Source: Cellulomonas hominis
GTDB taxonomy: Bacteria > Actinomycetota > Actinomycetes > Actinomycetales > Cellulomonadaceae
Length of the DNA stretch: 64,000 nucleotides
Direction of reading: 5' to 3'
NCBI RefSeq assembly: GCF_014201095.1
Contig: NZ_JACHDN010000001.1
Span: forward strand, 2,294,001 to 2,358,000
Within the stretch, counting starts at the first letter, position 1; each line of letters begins with the position of its first letter. The notes beneath the pieces are model-generated. The model did not search any database. It worked only from the letters and a program-made list of their open reading frames with translations, and was not told where the DNA came from. The translations under genes and the position numbers were made by a program. Positions 24,015-33,077 of the stretch are shown here, piece after piece.

Positions 24015-24632
24015 CGCTCACCTCGGGGCCGGGGGTGGGGCCAGCGGCGACGGTGACGCGGCGAGGACTGGGGGCCAGCGAGGGCCGGGAGGGTCGGGCG
24101 GTGGTGCTCGCTGTGACTGGCGAACGGGCGGTCGTCGGACCGGATGTCACCCGTTCGGACGGGTGGCGACGTGGTCGGCGGGTCGTTCCTGTGAGTCGGT
24201 GGTGCCCCTCGTGGGAGTGGTCCCAGAGTGTTCGCCCGGGTCCGCCGAGCGCAACTCCCCGCACGCAATCCGGGCACCGAATGTGAGATGGATCACTGAC
24301 CGCATGGGTGGTATGTCCGGATATGCGCAGATCAGAACCGTGCAGTTCGGACATGCCCGATCAATCGCGTCGGACCTCCGATGCCGCTGGTCAGGTCACG
24401 GACGCTCCGGCTGGGCCCCCGGGGCACGGGGGCGGCGCGCGGTGAACATCGTCACAACCCCGAGTGACGCGAGTCAGAGTCATGACTGGACATGACACGC
24501 GTCATGCGATCCGGCGTGACCCGGGGTGACCCTCCGTGCGGCCCTCTCGGCTCGACGCGCAGAGTTGAGCGGAATAGGCTCAACTTCGGAGCGGTTGCAC
24601 CGCACGGAACCAGACACCGAAGCACGGAGGGG
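24015..24632. other. Long divergent promoter region between the polysaccharide operon and clpB
   Basis: This 618-bp stretch has no credible gene and a clearly lower GC content than its flanks. It holds the minus-strand leader of the glycosyltransferase operon, an inverted repeat ATGTCCG/CGGACAT (24313-24319 and 24348-24354), two short palindromes (24477-24486 and CATGAC-ACGC-GTCATG at 24491-24506), and the HAIR site of clpB (24563-24585). The unassigned palindromes may be operators of the polysaccharide operon. Confidence 0.7.
24563..24585 (+). promoter_or_regulatory. HAIR element (HspR operator) upstream of clpB
   Basis: AGTTGAGC and GCTCAACT form perfect 8-bp arms around a 7-bp spacer. The core TTGAG-N9-CTCAA matches the HspR-associated inverted repeat (CTTGAGT-N7-ACTCAAG). 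It lies 48-70 nt before the clpB start and contains a possible -10 (TAGGCT). HspR would repress clpB until heat shock. Confidence 0.85.
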
Positions 24633-27242
24633 ATGTTGGACGCGAAGCTCACCACCAAGTCGCAGGAGGCCATCGGCGACGCCATCCAGCAGGCGTCCGC
24701 GGCGGGGAACCCGCAGCTCGAGCCGGCCCACCTGCTGAACGCGCTGCTCGCCCAGGAGGGCGGGGTGGCGAACGGCCTGCTCGACGCGGTCGGCGCCGAC
24801 CGCGGGGCCCTGGGTCGCGCCGTGCGCGCGATCCTCGTGAACCTGCCCGCCGCGAGCGGCTCGTCCGTGGCGCAGCCCACCGCGTCGCGCGCGACCGCCG
24901 CCGCGATCGAGGCCGCCTCCGCCGAGGCCAGGACGCTCGGGGACGACTACGTGTCGACCGAGCACCTGCTGCTCGGGCTCGCCGCCGGTCAGACCGGCGT
25001 CGCGGACGCCCTGCGCGCCCAGGGCGCGTCCCGCGACGCGCTGGCCGCCGCGCTGCCGTCCGTCCGCGGGTCGGCGCGCGTGACCAGCCCGAACCCCGAG
25101 GGCACGTACAAGGCGCTCGAGCAGTACGGCGTCGACCTCACCGAGCGCGCCCGGGACGGCAAGCTCGACCCGGTCATCGGCCGCGACGCCGAGATCCGCC
25201 GCGTCATCCAGGTGCTGTCCCGCCGGACCAAGAACAACCCGGTGCTGATCGGCGAGCCCGGCGTCGGCAAGACCGCCGTCGTGGAGGGCCTCGCGCAGCG
25301 CATCGTGGCCGGCGACGTGCCGGAGTCCCTGCGCGGCAAGCGCCTGGTCTCCCTGGACCTCGCGGCGATGGTCGCCGGCGCGAAGTACCGCGGCGAGTTC
25401 GAGGAGCGGCTCAAGGCCGTCCTGCAGGAGATCACCTCGTCCGAGGGCGAGGTCGTCACCTTCATCGACGAGCTGCACACCGTCGTCGGGGCCGGCGGCT
25501 CGGGCACTGAGTCCTCACTGGACGCCGGCAACATGCTCAAGCCCATGCTGGCCCGCGGCGAGCTCCGGCTGGTCGGCGCCACGACGCTGGACGAGTACCG
25601 CGAGCGGATCGAGAAGGACCCCGCCCTGGAGCGCCGGTTCCAGCAGGTCTTCGTCGGCGAGCCGTCGGTCGAGGACACCGTCGCGATCCTGCGCGGGCTC
25701 AAGGAGCGGTACGAGGCGCACCACAAGGTGACGATCGCCGACGCCGCCCTGGTCGCCGCCGCCGCGCTGTCCGACCGGTACATCACCGGCCGCCAGCTCC
25801 CGGACAAGGCCATCGACCTGGTCGACGAGGCCGCGTCCCGGCTGCGGATGGAGCTCGACTCGTCCCCGGTCGAGATCGACGAGCTGCAGCGCGCCGTCAC
25901 CCGGCTGGAGATGGAGGAGGTCGTGCTGTCCGAGGCCGACGACCCCGCCTCCGCCGAGCGGCTGGAGAAGCTGCGCGCCGACCTGGCCGACCGCCGCGAG
26001 GAGCTCGCCGGGCTCACCGCGCGCTGGGAGAAGGAGAAGGCCGGGCACAACCTGGTCGGCGACCTCAAGGCGCGCCTGGACGAGCTGCGCTCGGCGGCGG
26101 ACCGGCTGCTGCGCGAGGGCGACCTCGCGGGCGCCGCGCGCCTGCAGTACGGCGAGATCCCGGCCGTGGAGAAGGAGATCGCGGAGGCCGAGGCCAGCGA
26201 GCGCGCGGCGGACGCCGCGGTCGCCGCCGACACCCCGATGATCGCCGACAAGGTCGGCCCGGACGAGATCGCCGAGGTCGTGGCGATGTGGACCGGCATC
26301 CCCGCCGGGCGGCTGCTCGAGGGGGAGACCGCGAAGCTCCTGCGCATGGAGGAGGTCATCGGCCAGCGCCTGATCGGCCAGCGGGCCGCCGTCGCCGCCG
26401 TGTCGGACGCCGTGCGCCGCTCGCGGGCGGGCATCGCCGACCCCGACCGGCCGACCGGGTCGTTCCTGTTCCTCGGCCCGACCGGCGTCGGCAAGACCGA
26501 GCTCGCCAAGGCGCTCGCGGACTTCCTGTTCGACGACGAGCGCGCCATGGTCCGGATCGACATGTCCGAGTACGCCGAGCGGCACTCCGTCGCGCGCCTC
26601 ATCGGGGCGCCCCCGGGGTACGTCGGCTACGAGGAGGGCGGCCAGCTCACCGAGGCCGTCCGGCGGCGCCCGTACTCCGTGCTGCTGCTGGACGAGGTGG
26701 AGAAGGCGCACCCCGAGGTGTTCGACATCCTGCTGCAGGTGCTCGACGACGGCCGGCTCACGGACGGGCAGGGGCGCACGGTGGACTTCCGGAACGTCAT
26801 CCTCGTGCTGACGTCCAACCTCGGCTCGCAGCACCTCGTGGACCCGCTGCTCGACCCGGAGCAGCGGCGGGCGGGCGTGATGGAGGCCGTGCGGGCGGCG
26901 TTCAAGCCGGAGTTCCTCAACCGGCTCGACGACGTCGTCCTGTTCGACCCGCTGTCGCTCGAGGAGATCACCCGGATCGTGGACCTGCAGGTCGCGTCGC
27001 TCGCGGCGCGGCTCAAGGACCGCCGGCTCACGCTCGACGTCGACCCGGCCGCCCGCGAGTGGCTGGCGATCGAGGGCTTCGACCCGGCGTACGGCGCCCG
27101 GCCGCTGCGCCGCCTGGTGCAGCGCGAGATCGGCGACCGGCTCGCCCGGATGCTGCTCGCCGGCGAGGTGCACGACGGCGACACGGTGCGGGTCACCCGC
27201 CCGGCCGACGACACCCCCGGCCTGGTGCTCAGCCGGGCCTGA
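24633..27242 (+). CDS. clpB: ATP-dependent disaggregase ClpB
   Basis: The 869-residue Hsp100 chaperone rescues aggregated proteins together with DnaK. It has the N-terminal Clp repeat domain (about 1-145), AAA-1 with Walker A GEPGVGKT (about 206-213) and FIDELHT Walker B, the coiled-coil middle domain (about 405-520) that distinguishes ClpB from ClpC/A, AAA-2 with GPTGVGKT (about 615-622) and [14 protein letters not shown], and the D2-small domain with [12 protein letters not shown]. The size is normal. The ATG at 24633 has GGAGGGG upstream. It is transcribed alone from a promoter carrying a HAIR operator and ends in a hairpin. Confidence 0.97.
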   Translation: MLDAKLTTKSQEAIGDAIQQASAAGNPQLEPAHLLNALLAQEGGVANGLLDAVGADRGALGRAVRAILVNLPAASGSSVAQPTASRATAAAIEAASAEARTLGDDYVSTEHLLLGLAAGQTGVADALRAQGASRDALAAALPSVRGSARVTSPNPEGTYKALEQYGVDLTERARDGKLDPVIGRDAEIRRVIQVLSRRTKNNPVLIGEPGVGKTAVVEGLAQRIVAGDVPESLRGKRLVSLDLAAMVAGAKYRGEFEERLKAVLQEITSSEGEVVTFIDELHTVVGAGGSGTESSLDAGNMLKPMLARGELRLVGATTLDEYRERIEKDPALERRFQQVFVGEPSVEDTVAILRGLKERYEAHHKVTIADAALVAAAALSDRYITGRQLPDKAIDLVDEAASRLRMELDSSPVEIDELQRAVTRLEMEEVVLSEADDPASAERLEKLRADLADRREELAGLTARWEKEKAGHNLVGDLKARLDELRSAADRLLREGDLAGAARLQYGEIPAVEKEIAEAEASERAADAAVAADTPMIADKVGPDEIAEVVAMWTGIPAGRLLEGETAKLLRMEEVIGQRLIGQRAAVAAVSDAVRRSRAGIADPDRPTGSFLFLGPTGVGKTELAKALADFLFDDERAMVRIDMSEYAERHSVARLIGAPPGYVGYEEGGQLTEAVRRRPYSVLLLDEVEKAHPEVFDILLQVLDDGRLTDGQGRTVDFRNVILVLTSNLGSQHLVDPLLDPEQRRAGVMEAVRAAFKPEFLNRLDDVVLFDPLSLEEITRIVDLQVASLAARLKDRRLTLDVDPAAREWLAIEGFDPAYGARPLRRLVQREIGDRLARMLLAGEVHDGDTVRVTRPADDTPGLVLSRA

Positions 27243-27253
27243 GCGCCCCGCGC

Positions 27254-27288
27254 GACGCCCGCCCCGCCCCCGCGGCCGGGCGGGCGTC
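27254..27288 (+). terminator. clpB terminator hairpin
   Basis: GACGCCCGCCC and GGGCGGGCGTC form an 11-bp perfect stem with a 13-nt C-rich loop, starting 11 nt after the clpB stop. Confidence 0.65.
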
Positions 27289-27328
27289 GTCGCGCCGGGC
27301 GACCCTCCCCGTGCGACGATCGAACGCG

Positions 27329-28003
27329 ATGAACGCCGCCCTCGCCGCCCTGACCGCCGCCGCCCCGGGCTCCGGCACGTCCGAGCTGACGGGGCTGGCC
27401 GGGTGGGTGGTGAGCGTCGTGGAGGCCCTCGGCCCGGTCGGCGTCGGCCTGCTGGTGGCGCTGGAGAACCTGTTCCCGCCCATCCCGTCCGAGGTCGTGC
27501 TGCCGGTTGCCGGGTACGTCGCGAGCCAGGGCGAGATGAACCTGGCCGGTGCGATCGTCGGGGCCACCGCCGGCGCGGTCGCCGGGGCGTGGGCGCTGTA
27601 CGGGCTCGGCGCCTGGCTCGGCCGGGAGCGGTTGCGCCGGTGGCTGGCGCGGGTCCCGCTGATGGAGGTCGAGGACCTCGACCGGGCCGAGGCGTGGTTC
27701 GACCGGCACGGCGGCGCCGCGGTGCTGATCGGCCGGTGCGTGCCCGTCGTGCGCTCGCTCGTGTCCGTCCCGGCCGGGCTGGAGCGGATGCCGCAGACCC
27801 GGTTCCTGCTCTACACCGCCGTCGGCAGCGCCGTGTGGAACACCCTGCTCATCGTCGCGGGGTACGTCCTCGGGGCGCAGTGGGAGGACGTCGGCCACTA
27901 CTCCGACTACATCAACTACGCCGTGTACGCGGCGATCGCGTTCGTGGTGATCCGCTTCGTCTGGACGCGCCTGCGCCGCCGCCGCCTCGCCGCCCGCCCC
28001 TGA
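27329..28003 (+). CDS. DedA/SNARE-associated family membrane protein
   Basis: This 224-residue protein has four to five hydrophobic segments and the DedA hallmarks. ENLFPPIPSEVVLPVAGYVA near residues 46-65 is the re-entrant first motif; GRCVPVVRSLVSVPAGLERM near 132-151 carries the conserved Arg and Pro-Ala-Gly. DedA proteins are proton-driven lipid-carrier transporters or flippases, for example for undecaprenyl phosphate. The ATG at 27329 has no obvious Shine-Dalgarno; GACGAT lies 8 nt upstream and may be a -10 of a near-leaderless mRNA. A second DedA protein is encoded at 38012-38746. Confidence 0.92.
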   Translation: MNAALAALTAAAPGSGTSELTGLAGWVVSVVEALGPVGVGLLVALENLFPPIPSEVVLPVAGYVASQGEMNLAGAIVGATAGAVAGAWALYGLGAWLGRERLRRWLARVPLMEVEDLDRAEAWFDRHGGAAVLIGRCVPVVRSLVSVPAGLERMPQTRFLLYTAVGSAVWNTLLIVAGYVLGAQWEDVGHYSDYINYAVYAAIAFVVIRFVWTRLRRRRLAARP

Positions 28004-28029
28004 CCGCGCCGGTCCCGGACCGGGCGGCG

Positions 28030-28100
28030 CCGAGGTCGTCGGTTGCGCCGGTCGGCCGGGTGCGTGACCGACGACCTCGGGCTGGACCGACGACCTCGGC
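28030..28100. terminator. Three-copy palindromic element between convergent genes
   Basis: One left arm (28030-28043) pairs perfectly with two right arms (28067-28080 and 28086-28099; 14 bp each). Either hairpin could form, but not both. It lies between the stops of the DedA gene and the oxidoreductase gene, as expected for a bidirectional terminator. Confidence 0.65.
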
Positions 28101-28121
28101 GGGCGGGGCGCCGGGCACTGC

Positions 28122-29216
28122 TCAGCCGAAGAGCTCGGCCATCGCGGTCGAGTAGAGGTCCGCGCCCTTGATGCGGCTGGTCTCCTCCGCGCCGAGGATG
28201 CGGTGCGCGCCCTCCTCGTCCGTCACCTGGGAGGCGCCGCCGCTGCGGCCCAGCGGCAGCACGATCCGCTCCGGCGCCGGCGCGTACGTCGCGGACGGCG
28301 CCTCGCCGGCGATCGCGGCGCGGATGTTCTGCGCCACGACGGCTGCGTGGTCCCGGGCCGCGGAGGCGCGCTTGGACTCCGGCACGTCGGTGATGTCGCC
28401 GACCGCGTACACCGTCGGGTGCCCGGCCAGGGCGAGCGTCGGGTCGACCCGCACCTCGCCGAGCCCGTTGCGCGCGTCCGCGAGGTCGCCGGCCAGGTAG
28501 TCGCTCGCCGGCAGGTTGCCGTAGCAGCGGAACCACATCTGCGCCTCGATGCGCTCGCCGGCCTCGGTCTCGACGGCGAACGGCTCGTGGACGCCCACGT
28601 CGACCGGCGGCAGGTAGCCGAGCCGCGAGCCGAACACGAACCGGACGTCCCGGCCGTCGAGCTGCTCGTGCACGGCCGCGCGCAGCTCAGGCAGGTAGTC
28701 GCCGCTGGTCAGGGCGTCGTGGGCCTGGTCGACGACCGTGATCGCCAGGTGCGGGTAGGAGTCGAGCAGCTCCCCGACGAGCTCGAGGCCGACCGCGCCG
28801 GCGCCGACCACCAGCACGCGCTCGGCCCGCTCCAGGCCCTCGCGCATCCGGGCCAGCCGGGCCTGCGCCACGCGGGTCTCCGCCTCGATGAACTTCGCGG
28901 GGAAGGGGTAGGACGTCCCGGTCGCGAGGACCAGGTAGTCGGCGTCCAGCGACGTGCCGTCCCCGAGCTGCACGCCCGCGGAGGTCGCCCGCTCGACGCG
29001 CTGCTGCACGACCCGCCCGCGCTCGAGCAGCCGGTCGTACGGGAAGAAGACCCGGGACTCCCACACCGGGTCGACCGCCGCGCGCAGCGCGGCCGACGCG
29101 TGGACGAAGGCGTCCTTCGGCTCGACCAGCACCACCTCGGCCACGTCGTCCAGCAGGGAGGCGACGCGCGCCCCGCCGTACCCGCCCCCGACCACGACGA
29201 CCCGCGGTGCTGCCAT
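28122..29216 (-). CDS. FAD-dependent NAD(P)H oxidoreductase (NDH-2/AIF-like)
   Basis: The 364-residue flavoprotein has two Rossmann folds: VVVVGGGYGGARVA at residues 5-18 for FAD and VLVVGAGAVGLELVGEL near 135-151 for NAD(P)H. TVYAVGDITDVPESK is the third FAD motif. It resembles the AIF/FSP1 and NDH-2 type of quinone- or dye-reducing enzymes acting at the inner face of the membrane. No clear C-terminal amphipathic membrane helix is visible, so it may be soluble. The ATG at 29216 has GGAGG upstream; an upstream in-frame start adds a non-conserved Gly/Arg stretch. It is transcribed alone. Confidence 0.85.
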   Translation of the reverse strand: MAAPRVVVVGGGYGGARVASLLDDVAEVVLVEPKDAFVHASAALRAAVDPVWESRVFFPYDRLLERGRVVQQRVERATSAGVQLGDGTSLDADYLVLATGTSYPFPAKFIEAETRVAQARLARMREGLERAERVLVVGAGAVGLELVGELLDSYPHLAITVVDQAHDALTSGDYLPELRAAVHEQLDGRDVRFVFGSRLGYLPPVDVGVHEPFAVETEAGERIEAQMWFRCYGNLPASDYLAGDLADARNGLGEVRVDPTLALAGHPTVYAVGDITDVPESKRASAARDHAAVVAQNIRAAIAGEAPSATYAPAPERIVLPLGRSGGASQVTDEEGAHRILGAEETSRIKGADLYSTAMAELFG

Positions 29217-29396
29217 GTCCGTGCCTCCCTCGCCCGTCCGGCCGCGCCCCTCGCGGACCGGTGCGTCCACCCTCTCACCTGGGCCGTCGCGGCGTCCGGG
29301 ACCCACGGCCCGCCGCGCGCTGTGATGCCCGCCGCACCGGACGCCGCAGGCCCGACGCGCCGGGTGCGCGACGGGCCTGCGGGGACGGCCGAGGCC

Positions 29397-31670
29397 TCAG
29401 GCGGTCCGGGACCGCGCGACCAGGGCGTCGAGCCCGTCGAGGTCGAAGCCGCCCATCCCGAAGCTCGCGACCACGCGCATCGGCATGTCGCCCATCATCG
29501 CGAGCATGGTGGCGTCGAGCCGGGCCGTGGCCTCGCCGAACGCCGACCCGAGCAGCTCCTTGCCGACCGGGTGCGCCAGCCACTCGTTCACGGTGCCGTC
29601 GGCGGTGAGGTCGCCCCACAGCGGCTCCCCGGCGACGGCGACCTCGGCGGTGCCCCGGATGTCCCGCGAGGAGGCGCCGACCTCGACGACCGTGCGGCCG
29701 CCGCCGACGACCCAGCGGCGCAGCCCCGGGTGCCAGTACGACAGGTCGCGCGCGCCGAGCGTGAACGTCAGCGTCCGGGAGGCGCCCGGCTCCAGCGTCA
29801 CCTTGGCGAACGCCTTGAGCTCGCGGACGGGCCGCAGCACGGCCGCCTCCGGGTCGCCGACGTACACCTGGACGGTCTCGGCGCCGGCGCGCGCGCCCGT
29901 GTTGGTCACGGTGACGCGCACCTCGACCGACGACCCCGCGCCCTCGCCCGACACCGTCGCCGCGACGTCGGAGTAGCCGAACGTCGTGTACGACAGGCCG
30001 TGGCCGAACGGGTAGGCGACGTCGACCAGGCGGGTGTCGTACCAGCGGTAGCCGATCAGCACGCCCTCGCCGTACCGGACGTGCCCGTTGTCGCCGGGGA
30101 AGTTCCCGAACGCCGGGGTGTCCTCGACGCGGTGCGGGATGGTCTCGGCGAGCTTGCCGGACGGGTTGCGGACGCCGAGCAGCAGGTCCGCGACGGCCGA
30201 GCCGCCCGCCTGCCCGCCCAGCCAGGTCTCGAGCACCGCCGCCGCGGAGTCCTGCCACTCGACGGACACGGCCGAGCCGTTCGCCAGCACGACGACGACC
30301 CGGTCGTTCACCTCGGCCACGGCGCGCAGGACGGCGAGCTGGTTCGCCGGCAGGCCGAGGTGCGTGCGGTCGTAGCCCTCGGACTCGTCCGGGGCGGGCA
30401 GGCCGAGGAACAGCAGCACGGTCCCGGCGCCGCGGGCGGCGGCCACGGCCTCGGCCAGCAGAGCGGCGTCGTCGGCGTCCTGCGACCCCTCGACCCCGGC
30501 GACCGAGAACCCGGCCGTGAACGGCAGGTCCACGCCCGTGACGGTGCGCAGCGCGGTGAGCGCGTCGTCCAGACGGGTCGGGTTCACCTGCGAGGAGCCG
30601 GCGCCCTGGTAGCGCGGCGTGCGCGCGAACTCCCCGATCACCACGGCCTCCGCGGCGGCTTCCGTGGACAGCGGCAGCACCGGGGCCCCGCCGACCGCGG
30701 CGTTCTTGAGCAGCACGGACCCGTCCGCGGCGGCCTCGCGGGCCAGCGCGTGGTGCGCCTCGACGTCGACGGTGCCCGGCTCGGCGAGCGCCGGCTGGGC
30801 CTTCGCGATCATCGTCAGCACCCGGCGCACCGCGACGTCGAGCACGGCCTCGTCCAGGGTGCCGTTCTTCACCGCGTCGACGACGAGGGCGTCGGTGCGC
30901 CCGCCGGTGGCCGGCATCTCGAGGTCCAGCCCGGCGGCGAGCGCGGCGACCCGGTCGACGACGGCGCCCCAGTCGGACACGACCAGGCCCTCGAAGCCCC
31001 ACTCGTCACGCAGCACCTCGGTGAGCAGCCAGTGGTCCTGCGACGCGTAGGTGCCGTTGATCCGGTTGTACGAGCACATGACCGTCCACGGCCGGGCGCG
31101 CGTGACGACCCGCTCGAAGGCCGGGAAGTAGATCTCGCGCAGGGTCCGCTCGTCGACGTCGGAGGAGACCCGCATGCGGTCGGTCTCCTGGTTGTTCGCG
31201 GCGTAGTGCTTGAGCGACGTCCCGACGCCCTCGGACTGGATGCCGGCGACCAGGGCCGCGCCGAGGTCGCCGGCGAGCGCCGGGTCCTCGGAGAGGTACT
31301 CGAAGTTCCGCCCGCACAGCGGCGAGCGCTTCATGTTCACGCCGGGGCCGAGCAGCACGGCGACCTCGTTGCCGCGGGTCTCCCGGCCCAGCGCGCGGCC
31401 CACGCGGTCGAGCAGGTCGACGTCCCAGGTGGACGCCAGGGCGGCGGCGGGCGGGAAGCAGGTGGCGGGCACGGAGTTCCCGATGCCCAGGTGGTCGGCG
31501 CTCTCGGCCTGCTTGCGCAGCCCGTGCGGGCCGTCGGTGACCATGACCTCCGGCACGCCCAGGCGCTCGACGCCCTCGGTGTGCCAGAAGTCGGAGCCGG
31601 ACGTCAGCGCGGCCTTCTCCTCCAGGGTGAGCTCGGCCAGGACACGCTCGACGTCGAATGCGACGGACAT
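29397..31670 (-). CDS. GH3 beta-glucosidase
   Basis: The 757-residue enzyme removes terminal beta-linked sugars. GH3 domain 1 holds DGPHGLRKQ, LLGPGVNMKRSPLCGRNFEYLSEDP, LKHYAANNQETDRM (substrate-binding Lys-His) and LVVSDWGA with the nucleophile Asp (near residue 228). Domain 2 carries the alpha/beta sandwich (LLFLGLPAPDESEGYDR with a plausible acid/base Glu). A fibronectin-III-like domain follows (TVTNTGARAGAETVQVYV). A C-terminal helical extension reaches residue 757. There is no signal peptide, so it acts on imported cellobiose-like sugars. The ATG has GAGGAGG upstream. It is divergent from a TetR gene and probably regulated by it. Confidence 0.95.
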   Translation of the reverse strand: MSVAFDVERVLAELTLEEKAALTSGSDFWHTEGVERLGVPEVMVTDGPHGLRKQAESADHLGIGNSVPATCFPPAAALASTWDVDLLDRVGRALGRETRGNEVAVLLGPGVNMKRSPLCGRNFEYLSEDPALAGDLGAALVAGIQSEGVGTSLKHYAANNQETDRMRVSSDVDERTLREIYFPAFERVVTRARPWTVMCSYNRINGTYASQDHWLLTEVLRDEWGFEGLVVSDWGAVVDRVAALAAGLDLEMPATGGRTDALVVDAVKNGTLDEAVLDVAVRRVLTMIAKAQPALAEPGTVDVEAHHALAREAAADGSVLLKNAAVGGAPVLPLSTEAAAEAVVIGEFARTPRYQGAGSSQVNPTRLDDALTALRTVTGVDLPFTAGFSVAGVEGSQDADDAALLAEAVAAARGAGTVLLFLGLPAPDESEGYDRTHLGLPANQLAVLRAVAEVNDRVVVVLANGSAVSVEWQDSAAAVLETWLGGQAGGSAVADLLLGVRNPSGKLAETIPHRVEDTPAFGNFPGDNGHVRYGEGVLIGYRWYDTRLVDVAYPFGHGLSYTTFGYSDVAATVSGEGAGSSVEVRVTVTNTGARAGAETVQVYVGDPEAAVLRPVRELKAFAKVTLEPGASRTLTFTLGARDLSYWHPGLRRWVVGGGRTVVEVGASSRDIRGTAEVAVAGEPLWGDLTADGTVNEWLAHPVGKELLGSAFGEATARLDATMLAMMGDMPMRVVASFGMGGFDLDGLDALVARSRTA

Positions 31671-31716
31671 GCGGCACCTCCTCGTGCGATCGGTTGGCGC
31701 CAGCCTACCCCCATTG

Positions 31717-31732
31717 CCGACCGAGTGGTCGG
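31717..31732. promoter_or_regulatory. Putative TetR operator between GH3 and tetR genes
   Basis: CCGACC-GAGT-GGTCGG is a perfect 6-bp inverted repeat in the 153-bp divergent intergenic region, about 47 nt from the GH3 start and 92 nt from the tetR start. Many TetR-family sites have such palindromes, so one dimer could control both promoters. Confidence 0.7.
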
Positions 31733-31823
31733 GTTTCCTGAGGTCGCCCCGGCGCTGCGGCGGCCTGTGAGACCCTGGCGCCGGGCACCGGCCGGGTGCC
31801 CGCCGTCGGCAGGGGGGCGCGAG

Positions 31824-32423
31824 ATGTCGGTCGAGGTGCAGCGGGGCTACGCCAAGGGGCGCGCGAAGCGGCGCGAGATCATCGACCAGGCGATGGCGAT
31901 GTTCGGTGAGGCGGGCTACCGCGGGGCGTCGCTCCGCGAGATCGCCGCCCGGTGCGGGATCTCCCACCCGGGGCTGCTGCACCACTTCCCGACCAAGGAG
32001 TCGCTGCTGCTCGCGGTGCTCGAGCACCGCGACGAGGTGGACAGCGCCTGGGTCGTCGCGGACGAGGAGGACGCGCTCAGCGGGCTGCGCCGCCTGGTCG
32101 ACCTGGTCGCCCGGAACGCCGCCCGGCGCGGCATCGTCGAGCTCTACGCGGTGCTGTCCGCGGAGGCCACGTCCGCCGACCACCCCGCGCACGCGTACTT
32201 CCAGGAGCGGTACCGCGGGGCGCTCGAGGCCACCGGGACCGCCTACCGCCGCGCCGCCGACGCGGGCGCCCTGCGCGAGGGCGTCGACCCCGCCGTGGCC
32301 GGCGTCGAGCTCATCGCGCTCATGGACGGCCTGCAGGTCCAGTGGCTGCTCGACGACGGCCGCACGGACATGGCCGGCGTCGTGCGCGCGCACGTCCAGG
32401 CGCACCTGGACGTCCCGCTCTGA
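31824..32423 (+). CDS. TetR/AcrR family transcriptional regulator
   Basis: The 199-residue protein has an N-terminal TetR helix-turn-helix: RREIIDQAMAMFGEAGYRGASLREIAARCGISHPGLLHHFPTKESLL (residues about 16-62). The C-terminal part is a helical ligand-binding and dimerisation domain with an aromatic QVQWLLDD segment near the end. The HPGLLHHF variant is common in TetR proteins next to beta-glucosidase genes in Micrococcales. It is divergent from GH3 and likely represses it until a sugar or aglycone ligand binds. The ATG has GGGGGCGCGAG before it, a weak Shine-Dalgarno. Confidence 0.93.
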   Translation: MSVEVQRGYAKGRAKRREIIDQAMAMFGEAGYRGASLREIAARCGISHPGLLHHFPTKESLLLAVLEHRDEVDSAWVVADEEDALSGLRRLVDLVARNAARRGIVELYAVLSAEATSADHPAHAYFQERYRGALEATGTAYRRAADAGALREGVDPAVAGVELIALMDGLQVQWLLDDGRTDMAGVVRAHVQAHLDVPL

Positions 32424-32432
32424 CCCGGCGCG

Positions 32433-33077
32433 TCAGCCGCCGGCCTGCGCCGAGCCCGACGCCGGCGCCGGCGGCACGACGAGGCACAGGCCCGTGCGGT
32501 CGCCGCGCGCCCACGACGCCTCGGTGGGCGACCACGCCACCATCCGCCGGCCCTCGGCGCGCTCGGCGTCCGTGAGGTCGCACGCCGCCGCGACCCGCTG
32601 CGCCGCCGCGTCCGCCCCCGGCCACGGGACGTCGCCGAAGTCGTAGGACGTGACCACCTGGGCGGCGTGCGCGTCGGCGCAGGGGACCACCCGGACCCGG
32701 TCGACGCGCCCGTCCGCCGGCAGCTCGCCGAGGCAGTTGCCGGTCACGAGCTGCACGGCGTGCGCGTCGACCGGCGCGGCGACGTCGGCGGCCAGCGGCC
32801 GGGTGGCGGCGGCGGTCGCCACGGCCGCGGCGATCGTCGCCAGCCACGCCAGCGTGCCGACGACCCCGAGCACGACGCCCGCGGTCGCGAGGCCCCGGCC
32901 GCGGAGCCCGCCCGGCCGGGTGCGCCGCAGCCCCGCGATCCCCAGGCCGAGGGCCACCGGCCCGAGCCCGAGGACGCCGGTCACCAGCGACGCGACCGCG
33001 ACCCCGTCCGTGCGCGCGGGCGGCGGGGCCCAGCCGGGCGCGTAGTACGGGTCGGGGTAGGCGAACCGGTCGGTCAC
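32433..33077 (-). CDS. DUF4190 membrane protein with septum-formation-like extracellular domain
   Basis: The 214-residue protein has a Tyr/Pro-rich N-terminus, then the DUF4190 helical pair: VAVASLVTGVLGLGPVALGLGIAGLRRTR and GRGLATAGVVLGVVGTLAWLATI (about 25-80). The outer part holds NCLGELP...VRVVPCADAHAAQVV and ...AAACDLT, the Cys-containing pattern of the actinobacterial septum-formation (DUF4190-associated) domain. One terminal half has Cys near the end (GLCLVVPPAP). Function is not established. The GTG start overlaps the stop of the next DUF4190 gene (GTGA), so they are a coupled pair. Confidence 0.8.
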   Translation of the reverse strand: MTDRFAYPDPYYAPGWAPPPARTDGVAVASLVTGVLGLGPVALGLGIAGLRRTRPGGLRGRGLATAGVVLGVVGTLAWLATIAAAVATAAATRPLAADVAAPVDAHAVQLVTGNCLGELPADGRVDRVRVVPCADAHAAQVVTSYDFGDVPWPGADAAAQRVAAACDLTDAERAEGRRMVAWSPTEASWARGDRTGLCLVVPPAPASGSAQAGG

